Positions 53,607 to 62,372 of a stretch of DNA of 64,000 nt are shown piece by piece. The translations under genes and the position numbers were made by a program. A model generated the notes under the pieces. It did not search any database. It saw only the letters and a list, made by a program, of their open reading frames with translations, and was not told the origin of the DNA. The first letter of the stretch is position 1, and every line of letters starts with the position of its first letter. The stretch is from CAVPKN01 sp963832835 (GTDB taxonomy: Bacteria; Chlamydiota; Chlamydiia; Chlamydiales; JAAKFR01). The stretch is from contig CAWHVD010000001.1 of NCBI GenBank assembly GCA_963832835.1, positions 868,001 through 932,000 of the forward strand, read 5' to 3'.

Positions 53607-54642
53607 ATGCAAACAGCAGAAATCCATCTGATAGATAAGCTACAAGCCGAAATTTCCAATCTACATAACCTTCTTGCCGAGAAAAATCATAGTCTTAATC
53701 AAAAGGATCGAAATATAGCTGAGAAAGATCATTGTCTTGCCCAAAAAGATCAAGATATTGCCCATCTTGAAGAACAACTCTCATGGTTTAAACGCCAGAT
53801 CTTCGGTCAGCGCTCTGAAAGAGTCGTGGCTGACCTCGACCAAGAACAACTCTCTTTTCCAGGATTTGAAAATCTTCAAACAGCCATCGAAGAAAAGAAA
53901 AAAAATGTAGCAGCGCATACCAGAAAACCTCACCGGGATGGTAAAGACAAGATTGCTCTACATCCCGATTTGCCCGTAAAAACCATTGTTTTGGACTTGC
54001 CTGAAGACAAAAAAGTTTGCCCTGAGACAGGAGAGCCTCTCGTCCAAATCGGTAGGGAAGTCTCTTACAAATTAGCCCATCAGCCGGGCAGCTACTTTAT
54101 AAAAGAGATCATCCGGCCCAAATATGCCCATCCCCAAAAGGAAGATGCTGGGATTTTCACAGCCGATCTGCCTGAATGCATTTTACCCAAATGCCGTGCA
54201 GATAATAGCCTACTCGCTGAGATCATCACCCAGAAATTTGTCGATCACCTCCCTCTTTACCGCATCGTGGAGATTATGGGCAGGCAAGGAGTGGTCATCA
54301 GCCGCAAGCTTCTTTCTCAATGGGTGATCCGAACAGGGCTGGCCCTCCAGCCTCTTTATGAGGAGATGCAAAAACATGTCCTGAAAAGTGAAAACATTTA
54401 CATCGACGAAATCCCCGTCAAGCTCCAGGAGAAAGAAAAATGCAAACTAGCCTACATGTGGGTTGTAGTAGGAGGAAGTGCAGCTGATCCTCCTTACAGA
54501 ATTTATGATTTTCGTGAGAGTCGCAGCCATGATCATGTGCAGGATATTCTAAAAGGGTATCATGGCGTGCTGCACTCAGATAAATATGGAGCTTATGAAA
54601 GACTGGCTGAGAAGAAACAGATTATCTGGTGTCCCTGCTGGA
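53607..54642 (+). CDS. tnpC: IS66 transposase TnpC, 5' exon (interrupted by intron)
   Basis: N-terminal part, from ATG 53607, with a coiled-coil zipper (LAEKNHSLNQKDRNIAEKD), the SERVV block, a Cys-containing middle domain, and catalytic Asp residues in YIDEIPV and LHSDKYGAY. It breaks after CPCW at base 54642. Joined to 56472-57028 the frame is restored with no base lost (1593 coding bases, 530 residues), so splicing of the intron should give an intact transposase. Unspliced, the frame runs into the intron and stops at 54665. Confidence 0.9.
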
Positions 54643-56471
54643 GTGTGCCGCAGCAAGCTGCGTGAGAGATGAGGGAAAGGCCCCTCGCAATCGGCTTACA
54701 GGAGTAGGTTGCAAACCGCCTTAAGCGGCTATAGTCAAGAGCAATAGTCGTGAGCGTTAAGGAAAAGGTACTGTAGAGGTATTAGGTATAGATCAAGAAG
54801 ACGAACACAAGTGAACCACCGCTCAAGTGTCGAAAGTCACTAAATGGTATCAAAACTGGGAAGACCAGCAGACCCAGGATAAGTTTGGAAGGAGACCTGT
54901 TTACTGGCCAAACGGTATCCGGCATAAAGGTGGCGTGAGCTTGATCTGGGCTCTCATGCGGAACTGTGGGAACCTGTCGTAGCGATGCCAAGAGAAAAAG
55001 TACAAGCAGAGAACCTGCGAGGCTGAAAGTATCGAAGCGCTGCACAGGGACGGACAAACTTGTAGTAGTGAAGAAGCTGCCGTAATGGCAGTGGAGCGAA
55101 GAAGTTTGGTCATTCAAGGCTCAACGATTGCCAACTGGAAACAGGAGGAGTAATTGAAAGAGAACAAGCCATTTAACATACACAAGACATTGATATGGGA
55201 AGCATATCAAGGAGTAAAAACCAATGGAGGTGCAGCTGGTGTAGATTTAGAACCAATTGCAGCATTCGAGAAGAATCTAAAAGATAATCTCTACAAATTA
55301 TGGAATAGAATGACATCAGGCACCTATTTTCCGCCGCCAGTGAAGGGAGTCCCAATTCCGAAGAAATCGGGAGGGACAAGGATGCTCGGAGTGCCGACTG
55401 TGGCAGATCGAGTTGCACAAACGGCAGTCAAGATGGTTCTTGAACCAATTCTTGATCCACTATTCGATGAGAACTCTTTTGGATACCGCCCAAGGAAATC
55501 GGCTCTTGATGCGATTGACATCACGAGAAAACGTTGTTGGAAGTATGATTGGGTTGTCGAATTCGACATCAAAGGACTATTCGATAACATTGATCATGAA
55601 ATGCTATTAAAGGCCCTACGAAAGCATTGTGACTGCAAGTGGGTAATACTGTACATCGAGCGGTGGCTAATAGCCCCGATGCGATTAAATGGACAGGATA
55701 TCCCACGCAATAAAGGTACGCCACAAGGTGGAGTAATTAGCCCTCTCTTAGCAAATCTGTTTCTACATTACGCGTTTGATACCTGGGTTAAGCGAGAAAT
55801 GCCGAATGTTCCGTTCTGTCGCTATGCAGATGATGGTTTATTGCACTGTCGCAGCAGAAAGCAGGCGGGATATGTTATGCAAAAGATCGCTAAGAGATTT
55901 CAAGAATGCAAGCTGGAGATTCATCCTGATAAATCACGGATTGTCTATTGTAAAGATAGGAATCGGAAAGAGGACTATTCAACGATCAAATTTGATTTTC
56001 TAGGTTATACGTTTAAACCGAGAAGATGCATTGATAAGAGAGGGGATCTTCATTCGAATTATCTTCCTGCGATAAGTAGCACATCAAAGCAAGCCATACA
56101 CGCAACAATGCGGAGTTGGCATGTGCAGCTCAAGTCAGATCGAGAGCTAAAAGATATCGCAAACATGTTCAATCCAGTATTGAGAGGATGGTACCAGTAC
56201 TATGGTAGGTTCTATCCATCAGAAATGCACCAGATTTGGCGGCGCTTCAATATGTACCTCATGCAATGGGTGCGTAGAAAATACAAAAGATTTGCTAAAC
56301 ATATAGGACAAGCAAAGCAATATGTCAGGCGTGTGAGGCAAGCGCAACCGTATTTATTTATGCACTGGCGCTTGTGGCAAGATGGACTGAGTGATAGGAG
56401 CCGGATGAGCTGAGAAGTTCACGTCCGGTTCTCGGAGGGGCTGAGGGTGAAATTCCCTCGGCCTACTCAAC
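54643..56471 (+). mobile_element. Group II intron (1829 bp) in tnpC
   Basis: The 5' end GTGTGCCG fits the GUGYG rule. Near the 3' end, GAGCCGGATGAGC ... GTCCGGTTCT (about 56398-56433) is the domain V hairpin with the AGC triad, followed by a domain VI-like stem GAGGG/CCCTC and the end CTACTCAAC. Removal gives the transposase junction W-S-H-I-R-R-K, as expected for IS66. It encodes its own maturase on the same strand. Confidence 0.9.
55154..56413 (+). CDS. ltrA: Group II intron reverse transcriptase/maturase
   Basis: 419 residues. RT blocks: VPIPKKSGGTRMLGVPTVADR, FGYRPRKSALDAI, FDIKGLFDNIDHEM, GTPQGGVISPLLANLFLHY and the catalytic YADD at 224-227. The thumb/maturase X domain is FNPVLRGWYQYYGRF. 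There is no C-terminal HNH endonuclease; the chain ends inside domain V, so mobility would be endonuclease-independent. The start is TTG 55154, chosen because AGGAGGAG stands 4 bases upstream and there is no closer ATG. Confidence 0.95.
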   Translation: MKENKPFNIHKTLIWEAYQGVKTNGGAAGVDLEPIAAFEKNLKDNLYKLWNRMTSGTYFPPPVKGVPIPKKSGGTRMLGVPTVADRVAQTAVKMVLEPILDPLFDENSFGYRPRKSALDAIDITRKRCWKYDWVVEFDIKGLFDNIDHEMLLKALRKHCDCKWVILYIERWLIAPMRLNGQDIPRNKGTPQGGVISPLLANLFLHYAFDTWVKREMPNVPFCRYADDGLLHCRSRKQAGYVMQKIAKRFQECKLEIHPDKSRIVYCKDRNRKEDYSTIKFDFLGYTFKPRRCIDKRGDLHSNYLPAISSTSKQAIHATMRSWHVQLKSDRELKDIANMFNPVLRGWYQYYGRFYPSEMHQIWRRFNMYLMQWVRRKYKRFAKHIGQAKQYVRRVRQAQPYLFMHWRLWQDGLSDRSRMS

Positions 56472-57028
56472 GTCATATACGTCGTAAGTTTTTCGAGGCC
56501 GAAACGGATGCTCCTTTCCAAGCATGGGTTTTACGCAAGATCAAGTACTTGTTTATGCTAGAAAGAGTCGCTTGGGTTAGATCAGAGGAAGAAAGACTGC
56601 AAATCCGCCAGGAGAAAGAAATCCCCATTATTGACGAGCTCATCGAGAAGATCAAAGCCAAGCTAGTATCAGGCAAAGTATTGCCCAAATCTAAACTAAG
56701 AGAGGCTCTCGGTTATTTCTCTGGGCTGATTCCTTACATGAAAAACTATACCCAACATCCATTCGCTCGCCTGGACAATAACGTAGCTGAAAGAGCGGTG
56801 CGGCCATTAGCTATTGGGCGTAAGAACTGGCTGTTTTTCGGCAGTCCAGCAGGAGGAGAGGCTGGGGCAATACTTTTTTCTCTAGTGCAAACATGTCGTG
56901 GTCTGAGTATCAATCCCAGAGAGTATTTAGAGGATATTTTTGGCAGGCTTCTAGGACATAGCGCTCAAAGATTACATGAGCTTCTTCCAGATCAGTGGCT
57001 TGCCAGCCGCAAACAGACTACCACTTGA
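56472..57028 (+). CDS. tnpC: IS66 transposase TnpC, 3' exon
   Basis: From HIRRKFFEAETD to the end, with the catalytic Glu in DNNVAERAVRPLAIGRKN and the C-terminal LFSLVQTCRGLSINPREYL typical of IS66. It follows the intron in the same frame as the 5' exon. The apparent GTG start at 56447 within the intron end is not a real start. Confidence 0.9.
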
Positions 57029-57047
57029 TTTTTCTCCGTCAACATGT

Positions 57048-57226
57048 CAGGGTGTTTTCACTAAAAATACTTTACAGAAGATAAGTTATTTATCCTCAAT
57101 ATCCTGCCGCTTGCGATCCTGCAAATCTTGTTTCTCTTTTTGAAAAATAACATGATGAGCAGGATCGCAAGCGGCAGGATAGGAAGGATTTAATGACTGT
57201 CAAATCTTTTTAGTGAAAACGCCCTG
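57048..57226. mobile_element. Small palindromic element F inside the IS66 right end
   Basis: Ends CAGGGTGTTTTCACTAAAAA and TTTTTAGTGAAAACGCCCTG (one mismatch). An inner 22-bp perfect inverted repeat lies at 57101-57122 and 57159-57180 (ATCCTGCCGCTTGCGATCCT plus GC). The element is flanked by the 10-bp direct repeat GTCAACATGT (57038-57047 and 57227-57236). It lies after tnpC, so it should not stop transposition unless it disturbs the IS end. Confidence 0.75.
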
Positions 57227-57316
57227 GTCAACATGTCTAGATTAGACGGTTACTGTTATACAGTGCCAATTTGTGACTTTATTTTCTGGAAATGGTATAA
57301 TACTACAAAGTTGGGA

Positions 57317-59797
57317 CTATGCTAGGTCGTATTTGGTATTATTTTTCAGGAGTGCAGTGATCTCCTCGACAGGAAGCGGCTTACTAAAATAGTAACCTTG
57401 AACTTCATTGCAGCGATTAAAACGGAGAAATGCTAATTCACTTTCGGTTTCTATACCTTCAGCGGTTACTTTTAATTTCATGCTAGAAGCCAGATTGATA
57501 ATTGCCAATACGATCGCTGAATTTTCAGAGTGCTGTGCGATACCACGTATAAAAGATTGATCGATCTTAATCTTGTTTACAGGCAGACGGCTTAAATATC
57601 CAAGGCTAGAGTAGCCAGTGCCAAAATCATCCAAGGCTATATTTACGCCGATATCTTTCAGGTGAAGCAGAATCTGGAGTGCTTTATCGGGATTTTGCAG
57701 AATAATACTCTCGGTTAATTCCAATTCTAGAAAATGAGGATCAAGTTTACTCGCACTAAGGGCTTCCTGTACTGTTTTAAAAAAATCTTCTTCTCTGAAT
57801 TGCAAACTGGATACATTAGCAGCAACCTTTATCGGGCGCAGCCCTTGGTTTTGCCAGGCCTTGTTTTGAGCACATGCTGTATTGAGTACCCACTCTCCAA
57901 TTTTGACAATCTGGCCGGTCTCCTCAGTAAATTGAAGAAAATCTACAGGCAGTAATAACCCTAAAGTAGGATGCTGCCATCGCAATAATGCCTCGCATCC
58001 GATGATATATCCTTTATGCATATCAATAATTGGCTGGTAGTAAAGGATAAATTGTTGTTTATCAATTGCTTCATATAAATATCGCTCTAATTCATTGCGC
58101 TTTATGGTACGTGCATTCATATCTTCGCTGTAGAAGCTCACGTTATTTCGATTGTGAGCTTCTACTCGGTACATGGCAGCACCTGCTTTTTGCAGTAGCG
58201 CCTCAGAATTATCTCCATTGGTTGGATAGATACTCACACCGATACTGACAGTAACTTTTATGTGTTGGTCAGATATCTCGAAAGATTGGGCCATTCTATT
58301 TAAGATTTTCTGTACAATTGCAATAACAGCTTCTGCACCTTTTAGAGAATTGAGCAACACTACAAATTGATCTCCTCCCAAACGAGCAACAGTATCTCCT
58401 TCACGTATACATCCAGCTAGGCGCTTAGCAATCAGCAGTAATAATTCATCCCCTGAAGCATGACCAAAGCGGTCGTTGATGGATTTAAAGCGATCGATAT
58501 CCACAAACAATACTGCAAGGAGTGTATTATGGCGCTTTGCTGCTTTGATGGCCTGCTCGATTCGATCTACCAGGAGCAAGCGATTGGGTAAACCCGTCAA
58601 CATATCATGTGTAGCCTGTACCGCTAATTGGTATTCCATCTTCTTTTGTTCGGTAATATCGTGAATGGCGATGACGGCCCCCACGATTTTCTCATCTGCA
58701 TTCGTAATGGGCTGCCCATCTATAATGACCTGATGTTTTATACCCAATTTCGTCGTTAAGACTAATTCCAAAGAATGGATTAGCTCTCCATGCAACGCAA
58801 GGAAGAGTGGCCTCTCCTCTGGTTGCAAAGGTACATGACTATTGGTCGGAAAAAGTTCACATCCCTCTATCCACTTATTGGAAGAAATATCTGTTGGCTT
58901 CCAATGGATCATTTTTTGGACAGCTCTGTTCAGCAGAATGATTTTTCCTTGCCCATCACATGCAATAATGCCATCTTCCAGATTATGCAAAATAGCATTC
59001 AGAAAATCTCTTTCATTTCTTATAGCACTTACTAGCATTTGGTTATGATTGGATGTTAATATTGCTAGGGCAATGATCAGAATAGTTGTAGCGGCTATAT
59101 AAAAAGCTAATCCTGCCGGAGGGATGCTAAGATCATGAGTAACTGAAGTAGTAGGTGTAAAAACTGCAGCCGCCATGCCTGTATAATGCATGCCGCAGAT
59201 GGCAGCCCCCATGATAAGCGCGCCCATCACTTTAACAAGCAGCCGATGTTTTTTAAAATGACCTTGATTCAGACGCAGTGCAAACCAGAGTGCCGTTTCT
59301 GTTGCTATGATGGCAATAAGAATAGAAAGAATAAATAAACCAGGTAAATAGTGAATATTTACATGTCCCTCCATGCCATACATACCGATGTAGTGCATCG
59401 TAGCAACGCCAAGGCCGATTAAAACACCACCTAAAGCCATATAGGATAACCGGTTATCCTTACTTAGGAGAAATAGGGCAAAGCCCGAAGCGACTATAGC
59501 CACAACCATCGAAAGGATTGTCCAAAAGATATTATATTGCATGGGCAGCGGCATGACAAAGGCTAGCATCCCAATAAAATGCATAGACCAAATACCCGCA
59601 CCCATGGCAAAGGCACCGCCTAAAAGCCAGGATAATCGGATCCTTGAGGTGCTATTGGCCCGAAGAGCTCCAGTTAAGTCCAATGCTACATAGGAAGTAA
59701 GGACTGCAATGCAATAGGAGAGTGCTACAAGATTATAATTATAATAGCTTCCCGTGATGGCATTTTCAGGAATGGGACCCAGTTGAAAGAAATCCAA
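57317..59797 (-). CDS. Membrane MHYT-PAS-GGDQF-EAL cyclic-di-GMP protein
   Basis: 826 residues. About 1-255: seven membrane helices with three MHYT-type motifs (MHFIGM, MHYIGM, MHYTGM), thought to sense oxygen, CO or NO through metal. About 265-385: PAS domain. About 390-555: GGDEF domain whose signature reads GGDQF near 474-478, with Gln for the second acidic residue. About 565-815: EAL domain with EALLRW, ELTESI, DDFGTGYSSL, KIDQSF and AEGIE, all phosphodiesterase residues present. I infer mainly c-di-GMP hydrolysis. It abuts the nested mobile block and looks like an accessory gene; c-di-GMP proteins are uncommon in Chlamydiae to my knowledge. Confidence 0.94.
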   Translation of the reverse strand: MDFFQLGPIPENAITGSYYNYNLVALSYCIAVLTSYVALDLTGALRANSTSRIRLSWLLGGAFAMGAGIWSMHFIGMLAFVMPLPMQYNIFWTILSMVVAIVASGFALFLLSKDNRLSYMALGGVLIGLGVATMHYIGMYGMEGHVNIHYLPGLFILSILIAIIATETALWFALRLNQGHFKKHRLLVKVMGALIMGAAICGMHYTGMAAAVFTPTTSVTHDLSIPPAGLAFYIAATTILIIALAILTSNHNQMLVSAIRNERDFLNAILHNLEDGIIACDGQGKIILLNRAVQKMIHWKPTDISSNKWIEGCELFPTNSHVPLQPEERPLFLALHGELIHSLELVLTTKLGIKHQVIIDGQPITNADEKIVGAVIAIHDITEQKKMEYQLAVQATHDMLTGLPNRLLLVDRIEQAIKAAKRHNTLLAVLFVDIDRFKSINDRFGHASGDELLLLIAKRLAGCIREGDTVARLGGDQFVVLLNSLKGAEAVIAIVQKILNRMAQSFEISDQHIKVTVSIGVSIYPTNGDNSEALLQKAGAAMYRVEAHNRNNVSFYSEDMNARTIKRNELERYLYEAIDKQQFILYYQPIIDMHKGYIIGCEALLRWQHPTLGLLLPVDFLQFTEETGQIVKIGEWVLNTACAQNKAWQNQGLRPIKVAANVSSLQFREEDFFKTVQEALSASKLDPHFLELELTESIILQNPDKALQILLHLKDIGVNIALDDFGTGYSSLGYLSRLPVNKIKIDQSFIRGIAQHSENSAIVLAIINLASSMKLKVTAEGIETESELAFLRFNRCNEVQGYYFSKPLPVEEITALLKNNTKYDLA

Positions 59798-60120
59798 AGT
59801 ACTACGCCTCCTTGCTGCCTTTAGGTCGCTTTAACTCGACTATGTACATGGGGTAGCCTGCCCGTCTATTTATTCTCAGCCATTTGCCTTCGGCAAACTG
59901 GGCAGCCTTAAGGATTCTGCTGGCTCGTGAATACTCATAAAAAATCTACTTTAGCAAAATTGGATATTCAAAAAAACTCTTCATTCATTTTGCCGTGGGC
60001 AAAAATAACCTATGTTTGGATTTCTTCAAGCCATCAGAGGCTGACCACAATTCCTGGAATAGGCATGGGTGGTGGGCAAGCACATCGGAATCACTTTAAT
60101 TTAAAGAAGGTGACCTATCT
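59798..60120. other. Intergenic region with a family C repeat
   Basis: 323 bases upstream of the MHYT gene. Bases 59829-59937 are a diverged, inverted family C copy: GACTATGTACATGGGGTAGC at the left, then GCAGCCTTAAGGATTCTGCTGGCTCGTGAATA at the right in two blocks. From 59938 to 60120 only weak open frames without family resemblance are seen. Confidence 0.5.
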
Positions 60121-60210
60121 ATACCAATCCGTAGAAATAACACTACGAATTTAGACTGGATGGCATGTTAGACAGCCAAAATTTGTAGTGTTATTTCTAC
60201 GGATTGGTAT
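60121..60210. mobile_element. MITE B, intact 90-bp reference copy
   Basis: Perfect 26-bp terminal inverted repeats, ATACCAATCCGTAGAAATAA plus CACTAC and its inverse, around a 38-base centre. The ends TACCA/TGGTA are shared with MITE A. It lies 3 bases beyond the ychJ stop. Confidence 0.9.
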
Positions 60211-60213
60211 TAG

Positions 60214-60612
60214 TCAGCTTATACGCTCTTCCTTAAGCGAAAGAGGACCCACGTAAAACCAACGTCCATTCAGGTGGGCAAAGGCACTTTTTTCGATAAA
60301 GGAGGCATCTTGGTCGTTGTGGAATAGGGTTGCTTTGAAGGTGACAGTCGTTTTTGTGAAGTCGAGGATTTCAAGATTTTTGAAGGTAGTGGTGCGGCAG
60401 AAATGTTTGAGTTGTTTTCGGCGCTCAGGAAGGGGAAGGGCCGAATCGGGATGGGCGGGATGCGTGGTGGCGATGATGTATTCGGCGTTGCCCAAGGCGT
60501 AAGCGCTATATCTGGAACGCATGAGCGCGAGGGCTGTCGGAGCATTATGGTTGCGATGATAGGGTGCGCAGCAGGTGGAGTAGCGGCTATGGCTATGGCA
60601 GGGGCACATCAT
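60214..60612 (-). CDS. ychJ: YchJ/UPF0225 family SEC-C protein
   Basis: 132 residues. The N-terminal zinc-binding SEC-C motif is CPCHS with the later CC in YSTCCAPYH, followed by the YchJ core TALALMRSRYSAYALGNAEYI and the C-terminal FIEKSAFAHLNGRWFYVGP. Function of the family is poorly known. Its ATG overlaps the lpxB stop by 4 bases, so it is the last gene of the operon. Confidence 0.9.
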   Translation of the reverse strand: MMCPCHSHSRYSTCCAPYHRNHNAPTALALMRSRYSAYALGNAEYIIATTHPAHPDSALPLPERRKQLKHFCRTTTFKNLEILDFTKTTVTFKATLFHNDQDASFIEKSAFAHLNGRWFYVGPLSLKEERIS

Positions 60613-62372
60613 AAGAGTGTTTGGAGGATGGTTTGGGCCGCTTGATGGCTCGCGTCATGGCGTTGCAAGAGCTCGCGCAGACGTGCACATTCTTGGTGGC
60701 AGTGAGTGGGGTTGTCAAGGAGGATTTTGAGAGCTGTTGCAATGTCATCGACGGAAAGCTCTTTGTGGATGAATTCAGGGTAAACCTCTTTGCCGCAAAT
60801 GATATTGACAAGGGTATAGAAGGGGAGGCGCAGGCGAAGTGCATAGCGTCCTATGAGGTAGTTGAAGGTGGCGAGCTGATACGTGGCGACTGTAGGGACG
60901 CTGTGGAGACCAAGCTCCAAGATAATGGTTCCGGATGTGGCAAGCGCACCATCGGCAGATCTCATGAGCTCATACCGTTTTTCTGCAGGCACGAGAATGA
61001 TAGAATCATCTACGAGGGGACAGATGAGGTCCTCTAGGCTAGGGCGTGCGACAGAAACGGCAATGGTATAGCCTGGAGCAAACTTTCTGGCCGCAGCTAA
61101 CTGCACGGGGAGGTTCAAAGCGATTTCATGCCGCCTGCTGCCAGGGAAAAGAGCGATGAGGGGCCGGGTGAATGTCCATGCGGGATCGTATGTATGAGTG
61201 TCGATCGCGCCTACAAGAGGGTGGCCCACATAAGTGACAGGTAGCTGGGTTTGTGTGAAGCACTCCTTTTCAAAGGGTAAGATAGAGAGAAGGTGGTCGA
61301 GTGTTTTGGCAAGGCTTTTAACCCGATTTTTTCTCCAGGCCCATACAGAGGGACATACATAATGGATAATTTTGCCACGATATCCCGCTTTGCGCAAGGC
61401 TCGGCTTAAGCGCATATTAAAATCGGCGTAGTCGATCAGGACAACTCCTGCGGGCTGTTTTGTGAGGATTTCTTGCTTAATTTTTCGAAAGTCGGTGGCA
61501 AGGCGGGGAAGGGCTTTGACAACATCTGAAATGCCCATCACTTGAAAGCGTTCCATGGGGTGGGTGATCTCCATGCCGGCTCTTTGCATCTCGGTTCCGC
61601 CAACGCCATACAAGTGCATGGAGGGAGCAGCGTGGTGGAGGGCACGTACAAGGTTGCCACCGAGGACATCTCCACTCTGTTCACCTGCAAATAGAAAAAG
61701 GGAGTTTGTATCAGAGGTAAGGAGTGGTTTTTTTCTCATCAACATGAGGTTACGGACATAGGGAATGAGCCCCAAGCTAAAGCCCAAGATATTGACGGGA
61801 TCAAAGAGGCGGATGGCATAAGCTAAAGAAAAAAGAGCGCCCACACAGGAAATCCACCAAAAAGATTTTCCGAGGAAGCTCGTTTGATGCTTTTCAGCAA
61901 ACCACCATTGGACCCAATAGCGGCTAGCGAAAAGGACAATCCCGAAAAAGCCTGCCAGGTGCCATGCGAAAGTAGCGTGTGAAGCGTGGGTAGTAGTCCA
62001 GGGAAGTGTAGGGGGGCGCATCCATTCGTGGGTACCTTGTAGAAAGAAGAGCACAGAAACAAGAAGAGCGCTTGCTGCCATTACGAGAAGAGTGGTGTTC
62101 AGCCGGCATATCCTTTTGCCCATCAAATTCAGATTGCGCCAGGCGATGGTGGCATTCAGAGCTTGAATCAAGCAGACAGGAAATTGGAGTTGGATATAAG
62201 CGTGGAGGCACATCGAGAGATTGGCCACAAAAGAGAGGCGCCAAAACGTTCTTGATACAACACTCTGACCCTTTTTTTCACTTTGGATCCATTGGACAAG
62301 AAATCTGCCTGCAAAGAGAAGGTTGGCGACAAACCCGAGAGGGTAGAGTAAAGAACGTAGTGAATCTAGCAT
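60609..62372 (-). CDS. lpxB: Lipid-A-disaccharide synthase with duplicated LAB_N membrane domain
   Basis: 587 residues. Residues 1-~205 are two copies of the lipid A biosynthesis N-terminal (LAB_N) membrane domain; each has an xxRxxVQW motif (AGRFLVQWIQSEKK and ASRYWVQWWFAEKH) and ends R-N-L-x-L-M. From about 220 on is GT19 LpxB: LFAGEQSGDVLGGNLVRAL, VLIDYADFNMRLSRALRK, YVCPSVWAWRKNR, LFPGSRRHEI. It joins UDP-diacylglucosamine and lipid X into the lipid A precursor. Chlamydial LpxB is also about 600 residues with an N-terminal extension. The ATG overlaps the stop of the glycosyltransferase gene. Confidence 0.95.
   Translation of the reverse strand: MLDSLRSLLYPLGFVANLLFAGRFLVQWIQSEKKGQSVVSRTFWRLSFVANLSMCLHAYIQLQFPVCLIQALNATIAWRNLNLMGKRICRLNTTLLVMAASALLVSVLFFLQGTHEWMRPPTLPWTTTHASHATFAWHLAGFFGIVLFASRYWVQWWFAEKHQTSFLGKSFWWISCVGALFSLAYAIRLFDPVNILGFSLGLIPYVRNLMLMRKKPLLTSDTNSLFLFAGEQSGDVLGGNLVRALHHAAPSMHLYGVGGTEMQRAGMEITHPMERFQVMGISDVVKALPRLATDFRKIKQEILTKQPAGVVLIDYADFNMRLSRALRKAGYRGKIIHYVCPSVWAWRKNRVKSLAKTLDHLLSILPFEKECFTQTQLPVTYVGHPLVGAIDTHTYDPAWTFTRPLIALFPGSRRHEIALNLPVQLAAARKFAPGYTIAVSVARPSLEDLICPLVDDSIILVPAEKRYELMRSADGALATSGTIILELGLHSVPTVATYQLATFNYLIGRYALRLRLPFYTLVNIICGKEVYPEFIHKELSVDDIATALKILLDNPTHCHQECARLRELLQRHDASHQAAQTILQTLL

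Larger units (their letters stand above)
52865..57253 (+). mobile_element. IS66-family insertion sequence carrying a group II intron
   Basis: Termini GTAACCGTCTAAT (52865-) and ATTAGACGGTTAC (-57253) are inverse. Both flanks carry TGTTATAC (52857-52864 and 57254-57261), an 8-bp target duplication typical of IS66. It encodes the three standard genes tnpA, tnpB, tnpC. Total 4389 bp; without the 1829-bp intron and the 179-bp element F it is about 2.4 kb, normal for IS66. Confidence 0.93.
52720..57319. mobile_element. Nested insertion: MITE B containing MITE A containing IS66
   Basis: Left to right: MITE B left end ATACCAATCCGCAAAAATAA (52720-52739); MITE A left part (52739-52864); an IS66 element (52865-57253); MITE A right part (57254-57298); then TAATACTACAAAGTTGGGACT, which matches the MITE B sequence after its own GAAATAA. 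The right end of B is lost toward the MHYT gene. Each junction can be read from intact copies elsewhere in the window. Confidence 0.8.

Noticed and set aside
59927..60154. 75-codon open frame beside the MHYT gene
   Set aside because: It starts in a family C repeat and ends in MITE B, without start signals or a recognisable product.
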